The position numbers and the translations under genes are program-made. The notes below the pieces were generated by a model, which was not told where the DNA came from, did not search any database, and saw nothing but the letters and a program-made list of their open reading frames with translations. This document shows, in pieces, positions 51,547 to 62,641 of a stretch of DNA of 64,000 bases. Origin of the DNA: Anodontia alba (taxonomy: Eukaryota > Mollusca > Bivalvia > Lucinida > Lucinidae); contig OZ024830.1 of NCBI GenBank assembly GCA_964016985.1, forward strand, positions 21,042,387 to 21,106,386, given 5' to 3'. Within the stretch, counting starts at the first letter, position 1. Each line of letters opens with the position of its first letter.

Positions 51547-53374
51547 AGCTCACCTGAGCACGAAGTGCTCATGGTGAGCTATTGTGGTCAGTCAATGTCC
51601 GTCGTGTGTCGTCCGTCGTGCGGCGTCACCAATTGCTTTAAAAGCCTACTCCTCCTACACCCCTGGGTCAATTGACTTGATACTTGGTAGGAAGCATCGG
51701 GGTGACTTGTAGATCAAAAATAGCTAAAATCGTTCCGATCTGAAATCCAAGATGGCCGCCATCTTGAAAATCTATTTTTCGCTTCTCCTGAACCGAAAGG
51801 CCAATTGACTCCAAACTTGCTAGGAACCATCAGGGTGACTTGTAGATCAAAAATAGCTAAAATCATGCCGATCGAAAATCCAAGATGGCCGCCATCTTGA
51901 ATATCTATTTTTTGCTTCTTCTCCTGAACCGAAAGGCCAGTTGACTCCAAACTTGCTAGGAAGCATCAGGGTGACTTGTAGATCAAAAGTAGCTAAAGTA
52001 GTGCCGATCGGAAATCCAAGATGGCCGACATGGCCGCCATCTTGAAAATCTATTTTTCGCTTCTTCTCCTGAACCGAAAGGCCAATTGACTCCAAACTTG
52101 CTAGGAAACATCAGGGTGACTTGTAGATCAAAAGTAGCTAAAATCGTGCCGATCGGAAATCCAAGATGGCCGCCATGGTGGCCATAATGAAAATCTATTG
52201 TTTGCTTCTTCTCCTGAACCGAAAGGCCAATTGACTCCAAACTTGCTAGGAAGCATCAGGATGACTTGTAGATCAAAAATAGCTAAAATCGTGCCGATCT
52301 GAAATCCAAGATGTCCGCCATCTTGAAAATCTATTTTTCGCTTCTACTCCTAAACCCAAAAGCCAATTGACTCCAAACTTGGTAGGAGGCATTGGGGTGA
52401 CTTATAGATCAAAAATAGCTAAAATCGTGCCTATCGGAAATCCAAGATGGCCGCCATGGCAGCCATCTTGAAAATCTATTTTTCGCTTTTTCTCCTGAAC
52501 CGAAAGGCCAGTTGACTCCAAACTTGGTAGGAAGCATCGGGGTGACTTGTAGATCAAAAATAGCTAAAATCGTGCCGATCGTAAAACCATGATGGGCGCC
52601 ATGGCAGCCATCTTGAAAGTCTATTTTTCGCTTCTTCTCCTGAACCGAAAGGCCAGTTGACTCGAAACTTGGTAGGAAGCATCAGGGTGACTTGTAGATC
52701 AAAAATAGCTAAAATAATGCCGATCGTAAATCCAAGATGGCCGCCATGGCGGCTATCTTGAAAATCTATTTTTCGCTTCTTTCTCCTAAACCCAAGTCAC
52801 TTGACTCGAAACTTAGTAGGAAGCATCAGGGTGACTTGTAGATCAAATATAGCTAAAATCGTTCTGATCAGAAATCCCAGATGACCACCATGGCCGCCAT
52901 CTTGGAAATCTATATTTAGCTTCTTCTCCTGCACCGAAAGGCCAATTGACTCCAAACTTCGTAGGAGACATTGGGGTGACAAAGATCAAAAATAGCTAAA
53001 ATCATGCCAATCGGATATCCAAGATGGCCGCCATGGCAGCCATCTTGAAAATCTATTTTTCGCCTCTTCTCCTGAACTGAAAGGCCAGTTTACTCGAAAC
53101 TTGGTAGGAAGCATTGGGGTGACTCGTAGATCAAAAATAGCTAAAATCGTGCCGATCGTAAATCCAAGCTGGCTGCCATTTAGAGTTTGTTCAAATGATC
53201 ACACTCAATTGACTGGCATGCCATATATCTTCTTCTTCAAAATAAAGAACTGCTTAAATGATGATCTTTTCATTAGTTGCGATGACAGGATTGGAAAAAT
53301 GTTGCATAACATCTGCATATCTGCAGTGGCTATGTCACTCAGGTGAGCGACCCGTGGCCCGTGGGCCTCTTGTT
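51547..53374 (-). mobile_element. Helitron-like element with about 142-bp repeats
   Basis: The left border hairpin AGCTCACCTGAGCACGAAG / TGCTCATGGTGAGCT and right border GGTGAGCGACC...GGCCTCTTGTT match the other Helitron-like copies. About eleven monomers (51640-53165), each with GGGTGACTTGTAGATCAAAA, TAGCTAAAATCGTGCCGATC, AAATCCAAGATGGCCGCC, ATCTTGAAAATCTATTTTTC and CTCCTGAACCGAAAGGCC. It sits inside a P5 MITE, whose halves (GCTTGTGGGTACTTGTT and AGAACTGCCTCTGTGAGG) flank it. Confidence 0.8.
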
Positions 53375-53470
53375 AGAACTGCCTCTGTGAGGCTGTAATC
53401 TGAATACTATGAAATTGCTTGACTGTGTGCTTATAAGGGTATGAGCAGTAATTCGGTTGAATACTTTATT
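53375..53470. mobile_element. P5 MITE, right half
   Basis: AGAACTGCCTCTGTGAGGCTG, GCTTGACTGTGTGCTTATAAG and GTAATTCGGTTGAATAC match the right half of 26717-27080. The left half lies before 51547. Confidence 0.65.
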
Positions 53471-53540
53471 TCAGGAGTTAATTTTCAAATTCAAGACTGC
53501 AATTATACTAATCAAAATGTTTTTCACCTTTTTATTACAA

Positions 53541-53763
53541 TATGGTAAATGTCCTAAAATTTAGTACACAAAAGTGACTGACAAAATGGCATATGTGAAC
53601 AGTGCAGACCCAGATCAGACTGAAGGAGCAGTCTGATCTGAGTCTACAGTCTACACTATTTGCCATTCCACTAAGTATTTTAAGAAAGAATTGCATAAAA
53701 AAGCAAAATTTAGGCGAAAACAGAATGGAATTAAGTGTTCGAAATTTTAGGACATTTACTGTA
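53541..53763. mobile_element. TA-flanked MITE related to 1039-4301
   Basis: Ends TATGGTAAATGTCCTAAAAT and the inverse of ATTTTAGGACATTTACTGTA. The interior is a P3-type hairpin with arms CAGACCCAGATCAGACTG / CAGTCTGATCTGAGTCT. Confidence 0.8.
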
Positions 53764-53861
53764 CTGAAATGCATCAGGCCAACTACATGTACAGTATTTC
53801 ACATGCAACCTGCTTATCCATGCAGTCTGGTCAGTGTTTGCTATCTGCACCAAAGCACTGT

Positions 53862-54055
53862 CAGAGGTCCAGATAAGGGAGGGTATCTGGTAAATATATT
53901 TATTTCTCCACAAAAACATATGTTGTGGTACTCATTAGAAGCGCCTTGGCAAGGCACTTCTAATGAGTACCCACAACATATGTTTTCATGGAGAAATAAG
54001 AAAAATACCAATAATTTTGGATTGAAAAAAGCGCCTTTAGTGCTAAACACTGTGT
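53862..54055. mobile_element. P2 hairpin MITE, copy
   Basis: GGTCCAGATAAGGGAGGGTATC at the left; central TACTCATTAGAAGCGCCTTG / CAAGGCACTTCTAATGAGTA; right ACATATGTTTTCATGGAGAA. Confidence 0.85.
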
Positions 54056-54174
54056 AGGTGAACAGTGACTAAGATAAAACATAGCTCCTTATAAGAAGAG
54101 AATATAGCTACAGATAAGAGGAAGATCTAGGCAAACATTTATCTCCATGCTTAAGCAATCAGGATATTGTGAAT

Positions 54175-54430
54175 GCCTTTGTCTGTCCATCACGCTATCT
54201 CCCTGTAAACCACTGGGCAGAATTTAATCAAACTTGCTACACGACTTCCCCATGTGGTAAGGGTGTGTGAGAAAAACATTACTTTTCCATCTGTCCGTCC
54301 ATCTGTGTATCATACTATCTCCTTCTAAACCACTGGGCGGAATTAAACCAAACTTTCTACATGACATCCCCATATGGTAAGGGTGTGCGAGAGCAACATT
54401 ATTTTTCCATCCAATCGTCCGCCTGTCTAT
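54175..54430 (+). repeat. Two tandem units of about 123 bp
   Basis: CTATCTCC, TAAACCACTGGGCAGAATT, CCCCATGTGGTAAGGGTGTG and AACATTACTTTTCCATC blocks occur twice. They resemble Helitron-array monomers in wording (CTCC...AAACCACTGG) but no Helitron borders were seen. Confidence 0.65.
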
Positions 54431-55060
54431 CAAAACTATTAGCAATATCAGCACTGAGCATTGGGATTTTGCGATGGCATTCCATCTACTGCGCAATCTA
54501 GTTTTTCTTATTTTTCCATGAAGGCATCTGCTCAGGTCTGCACTCTCAATCATCTAGCAGTTTCTAGACACATTAACAGGAGATATCAAGGACTTCTTCA
54601 AATTTTTAGATAAGTATGGAGTTAATATTTCCACATATTTAGAGTAAATAAGGCAGAGAGCATGAATATGCCAGCCAGTTGTAGGAGCAGAATAAATTCA
54701 TAGTCTGTAAAACCCTGTCAACAAATAAGGCACATGAACCAGATAAGTGGGGTAGCCAGATAAATATTTGTGCCTGTCACTTTGATTCACTGCTGTATCT
54801 CTGACATAAGATTTCATAGCTCTTGATAAGAGGGATATCAGTAAATATTTTTATTTCTCACTTCTAATGAGTATCCACAACATATGTTTTTGTGGACAAA
54901 TAAGAAAAAATATTAGCTTATCTAGGGCTATGTAATTTGGCAAACGACCAAGGCCCTGAACAGCCTTTGAATCTCGACAACGCCTTTGATGTTCAGTGTT
55001 AGTGACTGGTGAAGGGCCTTGTCCCAAGGTTTTAAAACTTTTTTCATGCTCAACTCAGCT

Positions 55061-55148
55061 GAGCATGAAATTTTCTCTGCTAATAAATATGAAAATGCCA
55101 ACAATAGTTGGCATTTTCATATTTCTTAGCAGAGAAATTTTCATGCTC
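55061..55148. repeat. 88-bp palindrome with outer GAGCATGAAA repeats
   Basis: GAGCATGAAATTTTCTCTGC...AATATGAAAATGCCAAC pairs with its complement up to 55148. Further copies of GAGCATGAAA and its inverse are at 55043, 55211 and 55230. Confidence 0.85.
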
Positions 55149-55363
55149 GGCTATATTTAGTAAGAAAGTATTTGCAATTGTTGGTAATTTAAGATTTATC
55201 AGCAGGACAAATTTCATGCTCAGCTGTGTTGAGCATGAAAAACGTTTTGTAACCTTGGGTTCTGAGTGCACTATGCAAATGCTGATGTCCAGAAAAAACT
55301 TTTCTCCTGGTGAGGCTAAAGACAGTGGTACAAAGATATTTGTTTTAGGTAGCATACCATATT

Positions 55364-55558
55364 CATAGGTCTAGATAAGAGTGGGTATCAGGTAAATATT
55401 TTTCTTATTTCTCCAAGAAAACATATGTTGTGGGAACTCATTAGAAACATCTCGCCAAGGCACTTCTAATGAGTACCCACAACATATGTTTTTGTACAGA
55501 AATAAGAAAATATCAATACTTTTGGAGTGAAAAAAGTATCTTATCAAGAGCTATGAAT
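55364..55558. mobile_element. P2 hairpin MITE, copy
   Basis: CATAGGTCTAGATAAG / CTTATCAAGAGCTATG ends with the ACATATGTTGTGGG ... CCCACAACATATGT central arms. Confidence 0.85.
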
Positions 55559-55689
55559 ATTTAATCTTTGTATTAGGACATCCCAACTTCATATCATATT
55601 TGTACTAAAATTTCAACAAGTCTTTTTCTTAAAAAAAGATATTCAACCTAAAATGACCAACTCTGCACAATAACCAAATGTTCAGTTTT

Positions 55690-55935
55690 ATTCAGAATAT
55701 GAGGCCCAGCTGTCCATAGAATCTTTAGCTTGTAGATGTTGAGATGATGTTAGAGTTGATGTTAGGTATCGTTACACAAACTTTGTACATACATTTGTCT
55801 TATGGTCAATAAAAATGTGAAACGACGATACCCCGCCATTATCATGTCACAGGCAAATAACTGTCAAAAACAGACAAAATTTGTCTACTAGCAATCCCAA
55901 ATCAGATCTCCACAATATCAATGCTCATATCAAAT
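55690..55935. repeat. Tandem repeat T140, fragment left of an insertion
   Basis: AGGCAAATAACTGTCAAAAAC, AATTTGTCTACTAGCAATCCC and CAATATCAATGCTCATATCAA match the array at 56925-57475. The array resumes after the element at 55936-56921. Confidence 0.7.
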
Positions 55936-56921
55936 AAACCGTAGAAGGCCGAGCACTAGCAGCTTTTAAGTACTAACCGCACCCTGATTTTTCGACCAAA
56001 ATTCGGGGGAAAAAATGAAGTAGATCGTATAATTGATTGTGTTGGGGTTTAACGACACGTCAACCCTTGAGGGTCATTTTGTGTCGTCTCCCAGAGAAAG
56101 GGAGAAAAGAGATAGAAGAGAGAGTAGAGGAGATGAAAGAGAGGGACAGGGAAGAAAGAGGAACAGGAATGAAAGTGAAGAAACAGAAGAAATAAAAACA
56201 TTCCCCCTCTACCCTTACCCACTACAAGGATAGCAGGCCTTGCCCAACTGTAAGCCAATATCAGTTGGACGCCCCAGTGATGTAAGATACACAGCACCTT
56301 CACACCACCCGACCACCCCCGTAGATCGTATAAAACTCACCCAAAAATCATCAGGCAAAGATGCTCTCCTGAATCGTTTCATAGAATCAAAAACGAAAGT
56401 AGAGACTCCAGATTGAAGAGCTTCAATGCGGTCACACGATATACCGCGAGGTAAACTGTTCCTCAGTTCGGATTCGGCTTTGGCAATACACACTTTTGAT
56501 AGCAACCCTGTCGCGGGCCTCAAAATCAATCATATTTTTGTTAGCCGATCAAATGCGCGTTCCAGATTGTGACTACCGGAAATGAATCAGACAATCCAAT
56601 GGTGGAAAATGCTAATCGAAATTGTCATTTTGGCTGATAAAAACAGCTTGATGTCTGATAAATCGAAAACAATGGATGAAATACAGAATTGATACACCGC
56701 TTGTGTGTAAGTATGGCCCACAAATAGTAGATCATGTGCCGATTATGCTCTGAACTTCGCCGAAATTTGGCGAGGATCGGTTGATTTTGAGATTTCATGC
56801 TAAAAATTTTGAAGAAAAAAAATGGTCAAAAATATTCTAGAATGTATTAACCGCACCCTTATCCCAAATTTACAGTTTTGGGGTAAGAAAGTGCGGGTTG
56901 TACTAGGTCTTATACGGTAGT
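55936..56921. mobile_element. Unclassified TIR-like element carrying a SINE
   Basis: The left CCGTAGAAGGCCGAGCACTAG and inverse right CCGTATAAGACCTAGTAC are imperfect inverted repeats. CTAACCGCACCCTGA (left) and TTAACCGCACCCTTAT (right) repeat inside. It interrupts repeat T140. The S1 SINE at 56032-56320 sits within it. An open minus-strand frame at 56341-56529 is unassigned. Confidence 0.5.
56032..56320 (-). mobile_element. SINE family S1, copy 3, with 12-bp TSD
   Basis: Reverse orientation relative to 8293-8590: tail at left (TTGATTGTGTTGGGGTTTAA), head at right. Target duplication GTAGATCGTATA at 56020-56031 and 56321-56332. Confidence 0.93.
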
Positions 56922-57475
56922 GAAAATCCATTGAGATTTACTCAACTTATTGTCCTGAAACTAAAATACACATCTATTGCGGGCAGATAACTGTCAAAAA
57001 TTGATGAAATTTGTCCATCAGCAATCCCAAACCAGATCTCCGCAATATCAATGCACTTATCAAGTTTGGTGAAAATCCATTGATATTTACTAAATTATTG
57101 TCTGTAAATACGGATGTGCTGCGGGCAGATAACTCTGTCAAAAAGTGACGAAATTTGCTCATCAGCAATCCCAAACCAGATCTCCACAATATCAATGCAC
57201 ATACCAAGTTTGATGAAAATCCATCGATATTTACTTAAGTTATCATCTGAAAATAAACAGATGTGTTGCGGGCAGATAACTGTCAAAAACTGACAAAATT
57301 TGCCCATTAGAAATCCCAAACAAGATCTCCATAATATGTATGCACACACTAAGTTCGGTGAAAATCCACTGACATTTACTCAAGTTATCATCCGGAATTG
57401 GAAATGTGGACAGATGGATGTACAGCAGACAACCAATGTGATACCATAATACCCCACTGTAGTGTGGCAGGGTAT
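56922..57475. repeat. Tandem repeat T140
   Basis: About four units of 135-140 bp: GCGGGCAGATAACTGTCAAA, GAAATTTGTCCATCAGC, AATCCCAAACCAGATCTCC, CAATATCAATGCAC and GGTGAAAATCCATTGATATT. It ends in a common tail (GACAACCAATGTGATACC, ATAATACCCCAC). A shorter, older copy is at 60510-60770. Confidence 0.85.
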
Positions 57476-57919
57476 AAAAACATGTTAGCAGCTTTTTCCT
57501 GTGCAATTTATTAGTGTGGTTGATTTCTTATATAAACACATTAAATGTTTATGTAAAGAGCTGAAGGGGACTTGATTTTGTATATGGGAGACATCTTTTG
57601 TAACTTCATGTTTGCTTTCCTATAAATCAATCCCCTTCAGAAAAAGGGTCTACTCTAAAAAGGAAAGAGTTTGCTCTTTGTAGAGTATACCCACTTTCTG
57701 AAAAGGGTAAAAAAAATGACAGAATTACCCCTTTACAGCCACCTCTGAAAAGTGCATCAATTTCTTTTTTAGCTACTGAGGCTTTGAATGACCAAGCCCT
57801 GAACTATAAATTAAACCAAAACTGGAAATACAAGCATATATACAATTTTTCATAAAAATATAACATATATGACTTCTAAATAAATCACAAGTGGGATACA
57901 CAACTCTAGATTAGGTGCT
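57476..57919. other. No gene or repeat border recognised
   Basis: AT-rich; contains GGTCTACTCTAAAAAGGAAAG / CTTTCTGAAAAGGG blocks seen also near 22100 and 61270, an old dispersed repeat. Confidence 0.45.
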
Positions 57920-58092
57920 TTATTCAACCAGACCATATCGATATTTTTGTTATTTCTCTGCGAAAACATGTTGTGGGTATTCATCAGAAGTGCCTCGCTG
58001 AGGCACTTCTGATGATTACCCACAACATGTTTTTTGCTGTCATGGGGAAATAAGAAACTTTTTACCTGAATACCCTCCAATCAACAGCTATG
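57920..58092. mobile_element. P2 hairpin MITE, copy
   Basis: AACATGTTGTGGGTATTCAT / ATGATTACCCACAACATGTT with centre CAGAAGTGCCTCGCTGAGGC; ends less well kept. Confidence 0.8.
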
Positions 58093-58317
58093 AGGGAAAT
58101 ACTTCAAAGGTTACTGCAGACATTAAATCAACATTTTCCTTCTTTGTGGCAATTGATCTGGGTCTATACTGTTTGCTTTGTCATGTCTGTCAGAATACTT
58201 AGTGTGAATTTAAGTCAACTGTCATGGATAAAATATTTTAACATGTAGCATGCTGGGTAAAAATTTCAACAGAAAATAGTCTGAAATATTTTTTAATTTC
58301 TTTTTTCTTCTTCAGAA

Positions 58318-58655
58318 TACAGTCAACTTGTTATCTCCAGGTCCAAGGGACTTTCTGAAATACTTCGAGATATCCGTACCTTGAAATATCATATTTGCAG
58401 AATTGAGGAAAAAATAAATTGATCAAACCAAATTTAATAAATGAATATGTAATTTGACTCCTGAAGTTGGAGATATATTGAAAATACATGTATTGTGGAA
58501 AAGAGGAGAACTTGCTTCTTAGGAGCAATTTCTCCTCTATCCCACAGTATTTTACCTGTTGTTAGATTTCCATGTTAAAACAGGAACCAGATTTTCACTT
58601 TGAGATAAGCAGTTCTTTGAGATAAGCTAAGCTGAGATAATGAGAGTCTGCTGTA
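58318..58655. mobile_element. TA-flanked MITE with TACAGTCAAC ends, copy 2
   Basis: Inverse orientation of 25876-26213: GGACTTTCTGAAATACTTCG, TGAATATGTAATTTGACTCC, TTGTGGAAAAGAGGAGAAC and the end GAGAGTCTGCTGTA. Confidence 0.7.
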
Positions 58656-59120
58656 TAAGTTTTGACATGTCATGCAAACTAACTCTCCTAAGGAGGTAAT
58701 TTGCATAAAATGTCAGACCCTATTTTCTGAGAGAAAAAAATCATTAGTTTGTTTGCTCACTTTGTCCAGAGAGAGCTAAGGCTAAAAGTACAAATGGTCA
58801 GTGTCTGATATCATGGAGCATAATGCAAAATACATGTACACAGATTCAGCTCATTCTGTATATTTACAGTCACATGAGGGTCTTAGTTGTCATTGTTTTA
58901 CAGTAATGAATCTATAAGCAGGCAGCAGTGGTCATGTTTAGCCAGTACAGATGTGTAGGCTGTTCTAGACTTTTGATGTTCACATATGCCCAAAAGACAT
59001 CTTTTTACACAGTGCAACCCTAGTACATGTACAAAACAAACCTGATATCATGAAAGTTTACTTGGTAGAGAACACTATGATATTAATATAGCTAAAAGCT
59101 TGGTTTCAGACCCAATTATG
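58656..59120. other. P4 fragment and unclassified sequence
   Basis: 58656-58745 is a P4 copy (GACATGTCATGCAAACTAAC, CCTAAGGAGG, TGCATAAAATGTCAGACCC). The rest shows no gene. Confidence 0.5.
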
Positions 59121-59315
59121 CTAACCTGGTCCTGCTGAACCCAGACATGTCCTGCCTTTGCAAACAGTGTAGATCCAGATCAGTTGGCTTCTGAAGAAGC
59201 CACTTATCTGGATCTGCACTGCTTTTCATTTGGTATGTGAATTTGTATCAAGCAATCTAATTGGCAGACAATTAGAAGTGGGCTTGGCATCTTAATTAAG
59301 CATGACAAGGGTTAA
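59121..59315. mobile_element. P1 palindromic MITE, copy 6
   Basis: CTAA...TTAA borders, CCTGGTCCTGCTGAA / GCATGACAAGGG ends, and the standard central hairpin with a small deletion in the right arm. Confidence 0.8.
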
Positions 59316-59490
59316 TAAGACAGCATCCTATCACAAATAAAACTACCATATTTACAATATATATTCAGACCAGAATGCCCATGCAAACACTGCAGAACCT
59401 GATCAAACAGTTCATAAAAGGAAGTTTGATGTAAGATGCCACTGTTCAGCATTCATTCACTCTTTACACACTTGGCCAGTTGGCATAACT

Positions 59491-59682
59491 CCAGATAAGA
59501 GAGGGTATCAGGTAATACATGTATTTTCTTATTTCTTCCTGAAAACATATATTGTGGGTACTCATTAGAAGTGCCTTGCTGAGGCACTTATAATGAGTAT
59601 CCATAATATATGCTTTTGTGGAGAAATAAGAAAAATATCAATACTTTTCGGTTGAAAAAAGTGCTTTATCTGGAGTTATGAG
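59491..59682. mobile_element. P2 hairpin MITE, copy
   Basis: CATAACTCCAGATAAG / CTTTATCTGGAGTTATG ends make this one of the clearest P2 copies; centre TACTCATTAGAAGTGCCTTG / GAGGCACTTATAATGAGTA. Confidence 0.88.
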
Positions 59683-60046
59683 GTAGTCAACTGGACTTTT
59701 TCAAATTTTAGATAAGTATTTTTTTATAATACAGCATTTAACTATAAAAATAGTCTGATGGCAAACATTTTTTTTTGTCATTATTATATTTCAGAAAATA
59801 GAGTTTAACATTCAAATCTAAAGGTGACAAAATAAATGCCATGTTCAGCTCTATTTTCCAGTGACATAAAATCATTTTACAATAGTGTCAGCAAATCTTT
59901 AAATTCAGCAGTCTAAAAGTGGAAGATGACATTGTGTACATGAATGAAAAAGTAGAATGAATATTTCTCCTATTCATATCATTATCTTGCCAGCTCCACT
60001 GCATTTCTGAATACCTAGAAATAGGAGTTCTAAAAAATACAGTGAA

Positions 60047-60372
60047 TTTGTTTGATTTGGGCTTAACGTCGCTTTCAGCAATCTTTTATATCGCGACAGT
60101 GTCTGGATGTGGCAGGGAGCTCAATGCTCACTTTTAGAGTGCTGCCTCACTGAAATATCATGCCCCAGACACTTTGACATGATATTTCACCCAGTCAAAT
60201 TATACTGATACTGAGCTGACCAGTTCTAGCTCTACTTTCTTAATGCTGAGGGCCAAGCGAAAGAGCAGCTAGTATCATTTTTAAAGTCTTTGATATGACC
60301 CTGCTGGGGATCGAACCCACAACCTCCTGGTCACAAAGCAAACGCTCTACCACTAAGCCACTGTGGTGCTAT
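60047..60372 (-). mobile_element. tRNA-SINE family S3, copy 2, with 13-bp TSD
   Basis: Same family as 47509-47844, with the head at the right (minus-strand GTGGCTTAGTGGTAGAGCG, GGTTCGATCCCCAG). Target duplication AAAATACAGTGAA at 60034-60046 and 60373-60385. Confidence 0.93.
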
Positions 60373-60509
60373 AAAATACAGTGAAACAAAACTGTTTTTC
60401 TATCCACTTTTTCATCACTGTCTTATTTTGAGTTGATCTGCAAAATTATACAGATTAGCCTACTTCAATGAAAAAAAAAAAAAAAAAAAAATGAACTGAA
60501 AATACCCCA

Positions 60510-60770
60510 CAACTATTGTGTAGTGGGCAGATAACTGTCAAAAATTGAAGAAATCTGCCTTAGAAACCCATACCAGATCACAAACCATAATATCAATGCA
60601 CATATCAAGTTTGGTGGACATCAAGTTACTGTTTGGAAATAAAAATATGGACAGTTGTCCTAGACATATAATAGATGGATGAACAGACAGACTGACACAC
60701 AGATGACCAACATGAAACCATAATACCCAACCATCTGACAACAACGACCTGGTACACTGTCATGCATTGT
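60510..60770. repeat. Tandem repeat T140, partial copy
   Basis: GTGGGCAGATAACTGTCAAA, AATATCAATGCACATATCAA, GTTTGGTGGACATCAAG and the tail ACATGAAACCATAATACCC match 56922-57475. Confidence 0.7.
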
Positions 60771-60778
60771 TTTATAAC

Positions 60779-60983
60779 TTAATCCTAGTCCTACTGAACT
60801 CGAATATACCCCACCCTTACAAACAGTGTAGATCCAGATCAGTTGGCTTCTGAAGATGCCAACTGATCTGGGTCTGCACTGTTTGCCATTAAGTATGTGT
60901 ATATCAACAATCTGGATCAAGTAACCTGATTGGCAGAAAATTAGAAGTAGGTGTGGCATCTTTATTCAGCATGACAAGGGTAA
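60779..60983. mobile_element. P1 palindromic MITE, copy 7
   Basis: TTAA at left; right end GGTAAA (worn). TIRs TCCTAGTCCTACTGAA / TTCAGCATGACAAGGG and the central hairpin are kept. Confidence 0.82.
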
Positions 60984-61012
60984 AGGAGACTAGATACACC
61001 TGGTATCCACCA

Positions 61013-61206
61013 GGGCCCAGTTGTTTAAAACTAATGATGTTGCTAGTTAATGTATTGTTAAAACTTTGATCATTAAATATGGCACATATGCTACTATTTT
61101 TGCTGAAAAAAAAAGCTGTGAATTAGATATTGTGCTTACTAGAACAGTTAACATTTTGACCATTAATGAGCTTGTTAAGCTAATGATGCTTTGAACAACT
61201 GGGCCC
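61013..61206. mobile_element. P6 MITE with GGGCCCAGTTGTTC ends
   Basis: GGGCCCAGTTGTTTAAA and the inverse TTTGAACAACTGGGCCC at the ends; GTTAAAACTTTGATCATTAA and ACATTTTGACCATTAATGAG are inside. Related copies at 63530-63740 and 63735-63960. Confidence 0.85.
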
Positions 61207-62010
61207 AGTTTTACAAGCCAGACAGCTTTTTGGACCTCCCATTGCTTTTCTGCATACCAAGACTCTTTTTGAAAAAAGCTTCTATTCTAAAGGGAAAGAG
61301 TTTGCTCCATTTGGGACTAAATTCTTTCCTTTTAGACCAGACTCCTTTTCAAAAGGGAGGCAGAAACAACTTTTGGCAACAGTTGTCTCCCCTGAAAGTG
61401 TATCAATTCTTCTTAAGGTTTAAATTTAAGATTCAAGTTTGTGCAGTTACTGAAAAAGGTCTGACACCGGTTTTCAAAATGAATACAGGAATGGTGATAA
61501 TGATATGATGGTTTACCCTGGTCAGGGTAAACCCAGTAACAGCCCCGTTATCTTCTCTTTCCCCTCCCTCTACCCGATTTCCACCCCGCCCCCACCCCCC
61601 CACCACCACACACAATCACACCAACAACACACACACACAACTTTTATCAAGCTGGGTATAAATATACACATTAAGACCTTTTCATTTCAAGCTAGAAGTA
61701 CAACTGATATACTGACCATGAAGCCACAGTGATTACTGCCTACAATGAATATTTGAGGACCATAAAAATATATTGGAGATCAGCTCTATCACAATGTTAT
61801 CTAGAAAAATAATGTTTGTTAGAAATTAGTAGAAATATATGTCCCTAGCAAGTTCAAACTAATTTGGTTATGCTGTATTTGAATCACCCAAATAACCCTT
61901 TCCCCATAACATTCTTTATGGATCCATTATTTAAAAAGGGGTGTTTAATCTTTAACCCTCTCTGTGCAAATCAAAATTACTCAGTACAGGACAAATTAGC
62001 GAATTTTTTA
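61207..62010. other. No gene; simple repeats
   Basis: Contains a C-rich and CA-rich tract (61580-61640) and the old GGGAAAGAGTTTGCTCC repeat (61285). The 105-codon ORF 61191-61508 begins inside the P6 MITE end and is not supported as a gene. Confidence 0.5.
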
Positions 62011-62029
62011 TTTTTTATTTTTCAAAAAA

Positions 62030-62211
62030 ACAAAAAAAAACAACAACAACAAAAAAAAAAACAAAAAAAAAAAAACAGGGTTTGACATCTCATGCAAACT
62101 GTCTTCTAAGGAGACAATTAGCATGAAATTTCAAATCCTATTTTCTAAGAAAAAGTAAGAACAAAATTTCTAAATGTTGTCTACAGAAATTTTTACCAAA
62201 CATGCTAAGCA
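62030..62211. mobile_element. P4 hairpin MITE, copy, abutting P1 copy 8
   Basis: A-rich tract, then GGGTTTGACATCTCATGC, CTTCTAAGGAGAC, GCATGAAATTTCAAATCC and ATTTTTACCAAACATGC. P1 copy 8 follows directly. Confidence 0.6.
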
Positions 62212-62425
62212 TTAACCCTTGTCCTACTGAATAAATTAAGAAGCCACACCCATTTCTAATTTTCAGCCAATCAGATTACTTGATCAAGGTTGTTGATATA
62301 GATTCACATACTTAATGGCAAACGGTGCAGATCCAGATCAGTTGGCTTCTTCAGAAGCCAATTGATCTTGATCTACACTGTTTGAAAAGGCAGGGCATAT
62401 CGGGGTTCAGCAGGACAAGGGTTAA
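62212..62425. mobile_element. P1 palindromic MITE, copy 8
   Basis: TTAA at 62212-62215 and 62422-62425. TIRs CCCTTGTCCTACTGAA / TTCAGCAGGACAAGGG and central hairpin CAGTTGGCTTC / GAAGCCAATTG. Orientation opposite to copies 3-7. Confidence 0.9.
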
Positions 62426-62641
62426 CAGTATTATAAACAGAATGGCAAACAGTTAAGATCCCTATGATTATGATGGCTCATTTTGAGCAAGCTCTTCTGG
62501 ATCTACTCTGTAGATGCTGGTCTGTGGATCTGAAAGGGCTAAATTTATATTCTCAACCAGTTATAATTAACAGATAGCTGCATTTAGCCTGCTATGTTTG
62601 ACAATAACAGAAGTTGGTGGTATATCTTTCAACACACAAGG

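Noticed and set aside
51714..52982. Minus-strand ORFs with repeated ESIGLSVQEKK motifs
   Set aside because: Same reason: periodic translations of the 142-bp Helitron repeats.
56215..56533. Minus-strand ORF of about 100 codons with a GTGAGT donor at its end
   Set aside because: No ATG opens this frame (the nearby ATG at 56533 is in another frame and soon stops), it runs into a SINE, and it lies within a repeat-like element. It may be a transposon remnant.
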